A stretch of 8,721 nt of DNA. It comes from CAJQND01 sp051010095. GTDB lineage: Bacteria; Pseudomonadota; Alphaproteobacteria; Rhizobiales; CAJQND01. The DNA lies in contig JBPCVX010000064.1 in NCBI GenBank assembly GCA_051010095.1, positions 1 to 8,721 of the forward strand, read 5' to 3'. The notes beneath the pieces are model-generated. The model saw only the letters and a list, made by a program, of their open reading frames with translations. It did no database searches and was not told the DNA's origin. The translations under genes and the position numbers were made by a program. Below are positions 1 to 6,856 of the stretch, in pieces. The stretch's first letter is position 1. Every line of letters starts with the position of its first letter.

Positions 1-2345
1 ATGGCATCGGCGTCGATGCGGTACTCCCGGTAAAGATTATCGATCGTACCGGTTTGCCCGAAATGCTCAACGCCCAGTGCCTGAACCTTGTGTCCATGAA
101 CGCCACCAAGCCAAGAAAGTGCTGCAGGATGGCCATCGATTACGCTGACAATTTGCGCCTGACGGTCGAGTGGTGCCAGCAGTTGCTCCACGTATGATGT
201 TTGCGCTTTGCCATGTTGCTGGGCTGTTTGGGCCGCTTTCCAACCGGCATTCAAGCGGTCAGCCGAAGTGACAGCGAGCAGTCCCGCGCCCGGGAATTTT
301 GAGAGCACACCGCCCAACGCCTGCTGTGCCTCTAGTGCGACAGTACCAGTGTAGGCGATCGCTAATTGGGTGCCTTCCTGAGGTGGGCGCAACCAATAAC
401 CGCCATTGATTATGCCTTCGCGGGCTGCTGTATCCAATTCACGGATCGGTTGATCAAGTGAACGGGTCGACAGCCTCAGATAAACCGATCCACCCTCGCG
501 CTCATGCAACCATTCATCCTTGCCCGCAGTCTTGGGTTCGCGCTGGATGTAGTCGAACGCCCATTCCATGATGATCGCAAGCTCGTCGACGTAAGAGGGC
601 TCAAAGCTGGCCAACCCATCTTGCGCCATGCCGATCAATGGCGATGAGATCGACTGATGAGCACCGCCTTCGGGCGCCAATGTAATGCCAGAAGGTGTTG
701 CGACCAGAATAAAACGCGCATCCTGATAGCACGCATAATTCAATGCATCCAAACCACGCTGGATAAATGGATCATATAATGTGCCGATGGGCAGAAGCCG
801 TTCGCCAAATAACTCGTGCGACAGGCCAAGTGCGGCGAGCAGCAAAAACAGGTTGTTTTCGGCAATACCAAGTTCGATATGCTGCCCATCAGGACCCATG
901 TGCCATCGTTGCGCTGACATAAGTTTACGGGTCTGGAACACGTCTTCCCTGCGGGTTTTTGAAAACACACCGCGTCGGTTTACCCAAGGTCCAAGGTTTG
1001 TAGAAACCGTCACATCAGGTGATGTGGTGACGATATGCTCAGCCAATTCACTCTCAGACTTTGAAATCTGGTCAATAATCTTGCCGAAACCTTCCTGGGT
1101 AGACATGGCACCCTTAATCTCGGGCCAAGGCATATCACCAACATCAACCCGCGGAGCGGTGAGGCGTCTGGGGCCCTTGGCATTGAAGGGGGCTGCATTT
1201 ACGGCTGCTTCAATTTCGGTTTGGTTAAATTGCAGGCTTGTATATGGATCCCATTCTTCGCCTGAAGCAACATTGCAAGAAGCGCGAAAGGTGCTCATTT
1301 GGGCAGGCGTCATAAGACCTGCGTGATTATCTTTATGTCCGGCAAGCGGCAGTCCTTTGCCTTTCACCGTATAGGCGATAAAGCATACGGGAGCATCGCC
1401 ACGATCTGTGAGGAACGCTTCAAGAAGAGTTTCCATGCAATGACCGCCAAGATTGGTCATCAGATCGGCCAGGTCGTCATCATCATATTTTGCAATAATA
1501 TCGAGAGCGGCCGTATTGGGCTGCAGATCTTGCTCCAATTGCGCGCGCCACCCCGTACCGCCTTGAAATGTGAGAGCGGAATAAAGCGAGTTCGGGCAAT
1601 GATTGATCCAATCTCGTATCGCATCGCCACCTTTTTGCGCAAAAGCTGCCTCTAGTTTTTTACCATATTTCAGGGTGATGGTTTGCCAACCATAATTCTC
1701 AAATACGTTCTCAAGTTTCGGCATCAACCTGTCAGAGATGACCGCATCCAGGCTTTGGCGGTTGTAGTCAATGATCCACCAGGTGTTGCGCAGATCATGC
1801 TTCCAGCCTTCCAGAAGCGCTTCATAGATATTGCCTTCATCAAGTTCCGCATCGCCTACCAACGCCACCATCCGGCCTTTTGGCCATGCATCGCCGCGCT
1901 GTTTTGCGCCGATATAATCCTGCACCATTGAGGCGAATGATGTGAGCGCGACGCCTAAACCGACTGAGCCCGTTGAGAAATCGACATCATCCACATCTTT
2001 TGTGCGTGATGGATAAGACTGCGCACCGCCAAACCCGCGAAAATTTTTGAGTTTCTCTAAAGTCTGGTTGCCAAACATATATTGGATGGCATGAAAGACC
2101 GGACTTGCATGGGGTTTCACTGCTACGCGGTCTTCCGGCTTTAGCACGGCGAAGTAAAGTGCCGTCATAATTGTTGCAAGAGATGCGGACGAGGCCTGGT
2201 GACCACCTACCTTCAAACCATCATCACTGACCCGTTCATGATTAGCGTTGTGGATGATCTGCGCAGAGAGATAGAGCACTTTGCGCTCAAGTTCAGAAAG
2301 TGTTTCCAATGAAAGCGGCAATGCGCCAGTGACGTTTATATTCAT
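1..2345 (-). CDS. AceE/MdeB-type thiamine-diphosphate E1 (2-oxoacid dehydrogenase, transketolase superfamily), C-terminus off window
   Basis: The frame stays open from ATG 2345 to the left edge (781 codons, no stop). It matches the homodimeric AceE-type E1, which decarboxylates a 2-oxoacid with ThDP and passes the acyl group to a lipoyl E2. Visible landmarks are VGGHQAS (46-52), the ThDP/Mg motif GDAELDEGN (164-172) with Asn195 about 30 residues on, HKDNHAG (337-343), and HIELGIAEN (489-497), whose Glu491 should be the conserved cofactor-activating Glu. The last residues resemble the end of AceE (FGQTGTI, then a short acidic tail), so perhaps 15-25 residues are missing. The protein starts near the position of AceE residue 75-80, so it lacks the N-terminal segment that binds E2 in E. 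coli. AAGAGG lies 6 nt before the ATG, and one base separates it from the dehydratase stop. The context favours 2-oxobutanoate or pyruvate as substrate; this is inferred. Alphaproteobacteria usually make their main PDH E1 from PdhA and PdhB, so this is probably a paralogue. Confidence 0.85.
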   Translation of the reverse strand, partial: MNINVTGALPLSLETLSELERKVLYLSAQIIHNANHERVSDDGLKVGGHQASSASLATIMTALYFAVLKPEDRVAVKPHASPVFHAIQYMFGNQTLEKLKNFRGFGGAQSYPSRTKDVDDVDFSTGSVGLGVALTSFASMVQDYIGAKQRGDAWPKGRMVALVGDAELDEGNIYEALLEGWKHDLRNTWWIIDYNRQSLDAVISDRLMPKLENVFENYGWQTITLKYGKKLEAAFAQKGGDAIRDWINHCPNSLYSALTFQGGTGWRAQLEQDLQPNTAALDIIAKYDDDDLADLMTNLGGHCMETLLEAFLTDRGDAPVCFIAYTVKGKGLPLAGHKDNHAGLMTPAQMSTFRASCNVASGEEWDPYTSLQFNQTEIEAAVNAAPFNAKGPRRLTAPRVDVGDMPWPEIKGAMSTQEGFGKIIDQISKSESELAEHIVTTSPDVTVSTNLGPWVNRRGVFSKTRREDVFQTRKLMSAQRWHMGPDGQHIELGIAENNLFLLLAALGLSHELFGERLLPIGTLYDPFIQRGLDALNYACYQDARFILVATPSGITLAPEGGAHQSISSPLIGMAQDGLASFEPSYVDELAIIMEWAFDYIQREPKTAGKDEWLHEREGGSVYLRLSTRSLDQPIRELDTAAREGIINGGYWLRPPQEGTQLAIAYTGTVALEAQQALGGVLSKFPGAGLLAVTSADRLNAGWKAAQTAQQHGKAQTSYVEQLLAPLDRQAQIVSVIDGHPAALSWLGGVHGHKVQALGVEHFGQTGTIDNLYREYRIDADA

Positions 2346-2346
2346 G

Positions 2347-3585
2347 TCAAACCTCTTCAGCTCCCAGGAGCGAAACTTCATAACCAGCATCAGTTATAGC
2401 GGCGATGACGGCACTAAGATGTGCTCTATCACGGGTTTCAATTTCAAACACGGTTCGTGCGCCCTTGGCGGGTGTGGATGTGAATACGCGGTGGTGGAAG
2501 ACTTCGAGCACGTTGGCGTGGGCTTCAGCCAGGATGCGGGTGAGGGTGGCCAACTCGCCTGGCCGGTCGCGCAAATCAACCGAAAGTCGCGCCCGGCGGC
2601 CAGCGCGCACCAGCTCACGGTTCAAAACCTCGCCAAGCAGGCGCAAGTCAATATTGCCGCCACATATGATGAGACCAACACGTTTGCCTTTATAGCGCTC
2701 AGGGTCGTGCAAAATTGCGGCCAGACCTGCAGCGCCCGCTCCTTCTGCAACGGTCTTTTCAATGTCAAGCAAGTAGGTGACCGCTTGTTCAATCTCTGCT
2801 TCTGACACAATCACGATGTCATCGACGGTTTCGCGAATAATTCTGGCTGTGAGCTTGCCAGGTGACTTAACCGCGATACCCTCCGCAAGACTGTCGCCGC
2901 CGGCACTATCGTCTGCATGGCTGTTAAAGTGGGCGGCCATCGATGGATAAAGCGCTGATTGCACGCCAATCAATTCCGTTGTCGGAGATAAAGCACGCAT
3001 AGCGAGCGCGTTTCCGGCCAACAGGCCGCCACCACCGACAGGCACGATCAGAACTTCGGGAGTGGGCCCTTCGTCTACGATTTCTAGCGTAATGGTGCCT
3101 TGACCTGCAATGACGTGAGGATCATCGTAGGGATGAATGAATATGAGGCCATGTTGTTCTTGATAGTCGCGCGCAAAAGCTGCGGATTCTTCGAGTGTTG
3201 TGCCTTCAAGAATAACTTCAGCGCCATGCGCTTTGGTGCCGACAACTTTTACCTCAGGTGTGCCTTCCGGCATGACAATGGTTGCTGGAATGCCAAGACG
3301 GGCAGCGTGATAGGCAACGCCTTGCGCGTGATTGCCCGCTGACATCGCAATAACGCCACGTTTTCGCTCGCTTTCATTGAGGTGCAGCAGGCGGTTGAGC
3401 GCGCCGCGTTCCTTAAACGATGCTGTAAACTGCAAGTTTTCAAACTTGAGCCAGATCTCACACCCCAAAATGTCGGAAAGCGTGCGGCTTTTGAGGAAAG
3501 GTGTACGTTTGATAGCGCCTGCTACACGTTCAGCGGCAACTTCAATGTCGCTCAGCGCAACCTCGGTTTTTACGAGTGTCTCCAT
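2347..3585 (-). CDS. Threonine ammonia-lyase (dehydratase) with C-terminal ACT domain
   Basis: A PLP fold-type II enzyme of 412 residues converting threonine to 2-oxobutanoate and ammonia, often also serine to pyruvate. Numbering from ATG 3585: FTASFKERGALN carries the PLP-binding lysine (about Lys58). SAGNHAQG (82-89) is the substrate loop and PVGGGG (182-187) binds the PLP phosphate. CGGN near 308 stands where SGGN is common. An ACT domain starts near residue 333 (LSVDLRDRPGELATL) and runs to the end, as in the roughly 400-residue IlvA/TdcB-like forms whose ACT domain can sense amino acids. A GTG at 3591 would add two residues; I prefer ATG 3585, although no Shine-Dalgarno is visible for either. 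It is the first gene of an apparent operon with the E1. Its product 2-oxobutanoate would suit that enzyme, which argues for a catabolic rather than isoleucine-biosynthetic role (inference). The family call is firm; the exact substrate preference is not. Confidence 0.93.
   Translation of the reverse strand: METLVKTEVALSDIEVAAERVAGAIKRTPFLKSRTLSDILGCEIWLKFENLQFTASFKERGALNRLLHLNESERKRGVIAMSAGNHAQGVAYHAARLGIPATIVMPEGTPEVKVVGTKAHGAEVILEGTTLEESAAFARDYQEQHGLIFIHPYDDPHVIAGQGTITLEIVDEGPTPEVLIVPVGGGGLLAGNALAMRALSPTTELIGVQSALYPSMAAHFNSHADDSAGGDSLAEGIAVKSPGKLTARIIRETVDDIVIVSEAEIEQAVTYLLDIEKTVAEGAGAAGLAAILHDPERYKGKRVGLIICGGNIDLRLLGEVLNRELVRAGRRARLSVDLRDRPGELATLTRILAEAHANVLEVFHHRVFTSTPAKGARTVFEIETRDRAHLSAVIAAITDAGYEVSLLGAEEV
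2352..2357 (-). promoter_or_regulatory. Ribosome binding site of the E1 gene inside the end of the dehydratase gene
   Basis: Read on the minus strand, AAGAGG lies 6 nt upstream of the E1 ATG and overlaps the last codons of the threonine dehydratase. The upstream TGA and the E1 ATG are separated by one base. This fixes the E1 start and suggests translational coupling. Confidence 0.6.
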
Positions 3586-3586
3586 A

Positions 3587-3696
3587 AGCACACTATAGCG
3601 TATCTGATGGAAACAAACTGTGCTATTTGTGCTTTCGTATGGGTCAATATTAGCATATTATTGCTTATTGATGAGAATATACTAGGGAAAATTGCT
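3587..3696. promoter_or_regulatory. Divergent control region between threonine dehydratase and Lrp-type regulator
   Basis: An AT-rich spacer separates the two divergent start codons. It holds six TGCT/AGCA tetramers, at 3587, 3621, 3630, 3652, 3662 and 3693. The central pair forms AGCA-N6-TGCT (3652-3665), flanked by CAATA (3645-3649) and its complement TATTG (3666-3670). A minus-strand TATAGT (3592-3597) lies 6 nt before the dehydratase ATG, and a plus-strand TATACT lies at 3678-3683. Neither has a convincing -35 box. Lrp/AsnC proteins commonly bind phased, degenerate, AT-rich sites in such spacers, so this is the probable operator region, unproven. Confidence 0.45.
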
Positions 3697-4164
3697 GTGA
3701 GAGCGTTCGATCGTGTGGATATAAAACTGCTCAGGTTGCTTCAGCAAAACGGGCGTTTGAGCAATACCGAGCTTGCGGATGCCGTAAACCTCTCACCCAG
3801 CCCTTGCTTACGGCGTCTCAAACGTCTTGAAAAAGAGGGAGTAATCTCACGTTATGTTGCGTTGGTGGATCAAAAGGCGGTGGGCCTGCCGGTGTCGGTT
3901 TTCGTGTCGGTGAAACTTGAGCGCCAACGCGAAGATGCGATGGCGCATTTCGATGCAGAGATTGCGCGTTACCCTGAAGTGTTGGAGTGCTATCTGATGA
4001 CAGGTTCACGCGATTATCTGCTGCGGGTTGTCGCCGCTGATTTAGAGGCGTATGAAAAGTTCCTGAAAGACAAGCTCACGCGCATCGAAGGCGTCTCCTC
4101 CATAGAATCCTCATTTGCGTTGAATCAGGTCAAGTACACAAACACCTTGCCTTTAAATTTGTAA
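3697..4164 (+). CDS. Lrp/AsnC family transcriptional regulator
   Basis: A 155-residue protein, the usual Lrp/AsnC length. The N-terminus (FDRVDIKLLRLLQQNGRLS) leads into a winged helix-turn-helix at roughly residues 8-55 (NTELADAVNLSPSPCLRRL). A RAM/ActD ligand-binding domain follows, with the turn TGSRDYLLRV expected to bind an amino acid at the oligomer interface. The reading frame is open far upstream, but that part is antisense to the dehydratase. GTG 3697, with AGGG 9 nt before it, gives the canonical start. It is divergent from the threonine dehydratase/E1 operon, the usual position of a local Lrp-type regulator, so it probably controls that operon and itself in response to an amino acid such as threonine. 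The ligand is inferred. The MFS gene follows after 54 nt on the same strand. Confidence 0.93.
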   Translation: MRAFDRVDIKLLRLLQQNGRLSNTELADAVNLSPSPCLRRLKRLEKEGVISRYVALVDQKAVGLPVSVFVSVKLERQREDAMAHFDAEIARYPEVLECYLMTGSRDYLLRVVAADLEAYEKFLKDKLTRIEGVSSIESSFALNQVKYTNTLPLNL

Positions 4165-4218
4165 TTTTGAAATGAAATTCGGCGCCTCTGAAATGCCAGA
4201 AGAATCGAGACAGCTGCC

Positions 4219-5469
4219 GTGACTTCCGAATATGCCGCAAAGCGTCCGATTGCGCTCATAATCTGGGTGTGCGTGGCACATATCTTCACGATGACCGGCT
4301 TTTCTGTATATCCAGCGCTTCTGCCACAATTCTCAGAACTCTGGTCGCTCTCCAGCGGGCAGGCTGGAACCATTAGCGCAGCTCTATTCGCAGGCTATAC
4401 CGCTTCGGTTCCGCTTTTGGTGACGCTCACCGATAGGATCGATCCGCGTAAGGTTTATGTGTTTTCTGCGACACTTAGTGTTGTCGGTCTGGTGGGTTTT
4501 GCGCTTTATGCACACGACACCTGGTCGGCAAGTGTTTTTCACGCCCTGTTCGGGGCAGGGCTCGGCGGCACATATATGCCCGGACTGAAGGCATTGAGCG
4601 ATCACATAGATGCACGCATTCTGTCGCGAGCAACCGGGTTTTACACCGGGTGTTTCAGCATCGGAGCGGCATTATCTTACCTTTACGCGGATGTCGTATT
4701 CAGTGTTTCCGGTTGGCAAATGGCGTACTTATTGGCTGCTGGATTCACCTGTGCCGGCGCGATTATCGTGTTCATTGTGGTGCCAGGCACACACCCAGAC
4801 AGCAAGCCAACACCGTTTAGCGCGATGATCAAAGTGTTTTCGAATAAATCGGCGCTTACTTGGTCGATTTGTTACGGTTTTCACTCTTGGGAACTGTTTG
4901 CCTTTCGCGCCTGGACGGTCGCCTTTCTTGCATTTCTGGGTACACAGGCGGTGTCTGCTGGTGACACTCCATTCTTATACGATATCTTGCCGCCCGTGAC
5001 GATTGCTGCACTGGCAACGCTCACAGGAATGCCAGCAAGTTTGTTGGGTAATGAACTGTGCATTCGTTATGGCAGACGCATGATGGTGATTGCGGTTATG
5101 CTTGGCGCCTCAGCAGCTGCGTTGCTGACAGGAGGGGCGGCCTATATGGCCTATTGGGTTGCTGCAATCGCAGTGCTGATCTACTCAATCGCAATTATGG
5201 GAGATAGTGCATCGCTCACTGCTGCCGCGGTTGCAAACGCCCAACCTGGCCTGCGCGGGGCGACCATGGCAGTGCACTCCACCATTGGTTTTGCTGGCGC
5301 TGCAATGGGGCCAGTAGTATTCGGTTATATGTTGGATGTTGGCGGCCACGACAATCCGCAAGGCTGGTTTTATGCTTTCAGCTTGATGGCACTTTTAAGC
5401 GTGGCATCCATAGTGCTCATAAAGTTTATGAAACCGCAGTCGGCGGTTGGCGATAGGGATTTGTCGTAA
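4219..5469 (+). CDS. MFS transporter, 12 transmembrane helices, substrate unknown
   Basis: A 416-residue major facilitator protein of the inner membrane. Twelve hydrophobic segments are visible, at about 10-32, 48-70, 78-98, 103-125, 138-160, 167-189, 212-240, 255-275, 288-308, 312-333, 350-371 and 383-404. The loop after helix 2 (TDRIDPRKVY) is a degenerate MFS motif A. The central polar loop (190-210) divides the two six-helix halves. An unusual HSWELFAFRAW stretch marks helix 7. The start is GTG 4219 with a weak GAGA 8 nt upstream; the first internal Met lies within helix 1, so a later start is unlikely. It lies 54 nt after the Lrp gene and could be cotranscribed, suggesting transport of an amino acid or 2-oxoacid, but the sequence does not show the substrate. 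Its end converges on the LysR gene 13 nt away. Confidence 0.88.
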   Translation: MTSEYAAKRPIALIIWVCVAHIFTMTGFSVYPALLPQFSELWSLSSGQAGTISAALFAGYTASVPLLVTLTDRIDPRKVYVFSATLSVVGLVGFALYAHDTWSASVFHALFGAGLGGTYMPGLKALSDHIDARILSRATGFYTGCFSIGAALSYLYADVVFSVSGWQMAYLLAAGFTCAGAIIVFIVVPGTHPDSKPTPFSAMIKVFSNKSALTWSICYGFHSWELFAFRAWTVAFLAFLGTQAVSAGDTPFLYDILPPVTIAALATLTGMPASLLGNELCIRYGRRMMVIAVMLGASAAALLTGGAAYMAYWVAAIAVLIYSIAIMGDSASLTAAAVANAQPGLRGATMAVHSTIGFAGAAMGPVVFGYMLDVGGHDNPQGWFYAFSLMALLSVASIVLIKFMKPQSAVGDRDLS

Positions 5470-5482
5470 TGCGTCGTGCTGT

Positions 5483-6409
5483 TCAAACATTGGCAGCCAC
5501 GTCTTCGGCTGCTTCATCAAGCAGCCACTCGATAAAGGCAGCAGTTTTTGGCTCGTCGCGGGCTTGTACCGGACAGACCACGTGAAATCCTGCCGATATC
5601 GGCAAACGCAAATCAAATGGTGCAACCAACCGTCCAGATCTCAAGTCGGCGTGTCCAAGAACCGTGCGCCCAAGAACAACGCCAGCACCGGCGACGGCCG
5701 CATCAAGTCCGTGGTCCGCAATAGAGAAATGCAGCCCTTTGCGCGTGTCGATACCGTCAACGCCAGCTGCTTCTAACCAACGGTCCCAGTTTGGGGCGTC
5801 GGGCATGAAAGAGACTGATTCATCATGTAGCAACGTGTGATGACGCAGGGCCTCTGGGCTGGTGACCGGATGGGGGTGCTCTTCTTTAAGCAAATCCGGG
5901 CTGCAAAGCGGTGTGAACATTTCCTTCAGTAGGGGCACGCTGAACAATCCGGGGTAATCGCCTTGCCCAAACCGCACGGCGAGATCGATTTGCTCTTTCT
6001 CAAAATCGGAAATTTGCAGGTTTGCCGAAATTCGCGGATCGATATTAGGATGGCGTTCAATAAATCTATAAAGCCGCGGCGCGAGCCATTTGGCAGAGAA
6101 TGCGGGGCCAGCAGAGACCACCAACACTTGGGAATCAGATCGCTGAGCAAGTTGCTGCATGGCTCGGTCCATTTCCTCAAAGCCGCTGCGAAGACCGGGA
6201 AAGATCATGCGGCCCTGTTCGGTCAACTCGATTGCACGGTTCAACCTGTTGAACAACTTAACTTGCAAAAATTCCTCCAGTTGCCGCACTTGATAACTCA
6301 AAGCAGCCGGCGTCACATTGAGCTCGTCTGCTGCGCGCGTGAAACTCATGTGGCGTGCTGTTGCCTCGAAAGCGCGTAATCCGTTCAGTGGTGGTAATTG
6401 GTATGCCAT
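5483..6409 (-). CDS. LysR family transcriptional regulator, GcvA-like
   Basis: A 308-residue LysR-type regulator. The N-terminal winged helix-turn-helix is clear (LNGLRAFEATARH at 8-20, then SFTRAADELNVTPAALSYQV to residue 41), followed by the linker helix and LFNRLNRAIELTEQG. The periplasmic-binding-protein-like effector domain spans about residues 92-300. It shows the GcvA-type phrases SAKWLAPRL and IDLAVRFGQGDYPGL. The frame is open for 42 codons further upstream, but that extension is not LysR-like. ATG 6409 gives the standard N-terminus, although only a weak AAGTGA precedes it. It is divergent from a small gene at 6558 and convergent with the MFS gene. LysR proteins usually regulate the divergent promoter and themselves, so the small gene is the first candidate target. 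Its effector cannot be predicted, and the GcvA resemblance does not imply glycine cleavage control. Confidence 0.92.
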   Translation of the reverse strand: MAYQLPPLNGLRAFEATARHMSFTRAADELNVTPAALSYQVRQLEEFLQVKLFNRLNRAIELTEQGRMIFPGLRSGFEEMDRAMQQLAQRSDSQVLVVSAGPAFSAKWLAPRLYRFIERHPNIDPRISANLQISDFEKEQIDLAVRFGQGDYPGLFSVPLLKEMFTPLCSPDLLKEEHPHPVTSPEALRHHTLLHDESVSFMPDAPNWDRWLEAAGVDGIDTRKGLHFSIADHGLDAAVAGAGVVLGRTVLGHADLRSGRLVAPFDLRLPISAGFHVVCPVQARDEPKTAAFIEWLLDEAAEDVAANV

Positions 6410-6410
6410 A

Positions 6411-6434
6411 ATTTCACTTAAAGAAATTTGAAAT
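6411..6434. promoter_or_regulatory. Inverted repeat, candidate LysR operator
   Basis: ATTTCA (6411-6416) and its exact complement TGAAAT (6429-6434) are separated by 12 bases. The dyad abuts the LysR start codon and lies 21 bp upstream of the -35 box of the divergent promoter. This is a plausible place for autorepression and divergent control by a LysR protein. Binding is inferred. Confidence 0.4.
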
Positions 6435-6454
6435 GAATGTAAAGAATTACTCGT

Positions 6455-6483
6455 TTGATGCAGTGCAAAATAATCCCTATATT
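6455..6483 (+). promoter_or_regulatory. Sigma-70-type promoter for the small gene at 6558
   Basis: TTGATG (6455-6460) and TATATT (6478-6483) are separated by exactly 17 bases. Transcription would start near 6490, giving a leader of roughly 68 nt before the ATG at 6558. It is the best-formed promoter I can see in the window. Confidence 0.55.
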
Positions 6484-6557
6484 CACAGTCAACAGATAGC
6501 GGAGATCCACTTGAAACACTTTTGTGGAAGTCCAAAAAACACCGAAAGGACTATGTT

Positions 6558-6737
6558 ATGAATAATTTTGAGCAAGCATTCGACCCCAAAAAAATGAACT
6601 CATACCTCGCTGCAGGTGCACAGGCACGTAGCGATGCGTTCGCACAAACATTTCATTCAATTAAAGTATGGTTGTTTGGTTTGGGGTTTGGCGGCAAAAC
6701 AGATGGAATGTCAGAAACAGCACTGAAAGGGGCATGA
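6558..6737 (+). CDS. Small hypothetical protein (59 aa)
   Basis: I do not recognise this protein with certainty. ATG 6558 is supported by GAAAGGA ending 7 nt upstream and by the promoter at 6455-6483; an earlier in-frame ATG at 6522 has no such support. The sequence begins MNNFEQAFDPKKMNSYLAAG. It has a likely amphipathic helix (about 14-40) with Ala, Arg, Phe and Trp (ARSDAFAQTF, IKVWLFGLG) and ends in a Gly-rich tail. It has no cysteines, no signal peptide and no full membrane helix. The helix resembles in style the short Arg/Trp-containing proteins common in alphaproteobacteria (DUF1127-like or RSP_7527-like), but I cannot assign it to a family. It is divergent from the LysR regulator and may be its target. 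The next 119 nt to the dehydrogenase pseudogene hold no clear terminator or promoter. Confidence 0.65.
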   Translation: MNNFEQAFDPKKMNSYLAAGAQARSDAFAQTFHSIKVWLFGLGFGGKTDGMSETALKGA

Positions 6738-6856
6738 GGCAAGCCCGATAAAGAAACTACGCCATGTGTATTGCTGAATTTGTATTTTCAGCGCCCCCAA
6801 AGCCGTGTATGCATAAAAGATGTAATCCATGAGCGATTATTGGGAAGTCAGCGTAC

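Noticed and set aside
781..1326. 181-residue plus-strand reading frame
   Set aside because: Antisense to the E1 gene, whose frame carries the family motifs; the plus-strand translation has no recognisable domain.
2281..2805. 174-residue plus-strand reading frame over the dehydratase 3' end
   Set aside because: Antisense to the ACT domain region; a shadow frame with no domain of its own and no start signal.
3678..3683. TATACT as -10 box of the Lrp gene
   Set aside because: No matching -35 at 16-18 bp, and the implied start near 3690 would fall after the Shine-Dalgarno; not listed as a promoter by itself.
3382..3696. N-terminal extension of the Lrp gene
   Set aside because: The frame is open, but its upstream part is antisense to the dehydratase and unlike any Lrp N-terminus; GTG 3697 gives the canonical length.
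6410..6535. 42-residue N-terminal extension of the LysR gene
   Set aside because: LysR proteins start just before the helix-turn-helix; the extension covers the divergent promoter and the dyad.
6773..6792. GCTGAA/TTCAGC hairpin after the small gene
   Set aside because: Only six pairs with an 8-nt loop and no T-run; too weak to call a terminator.
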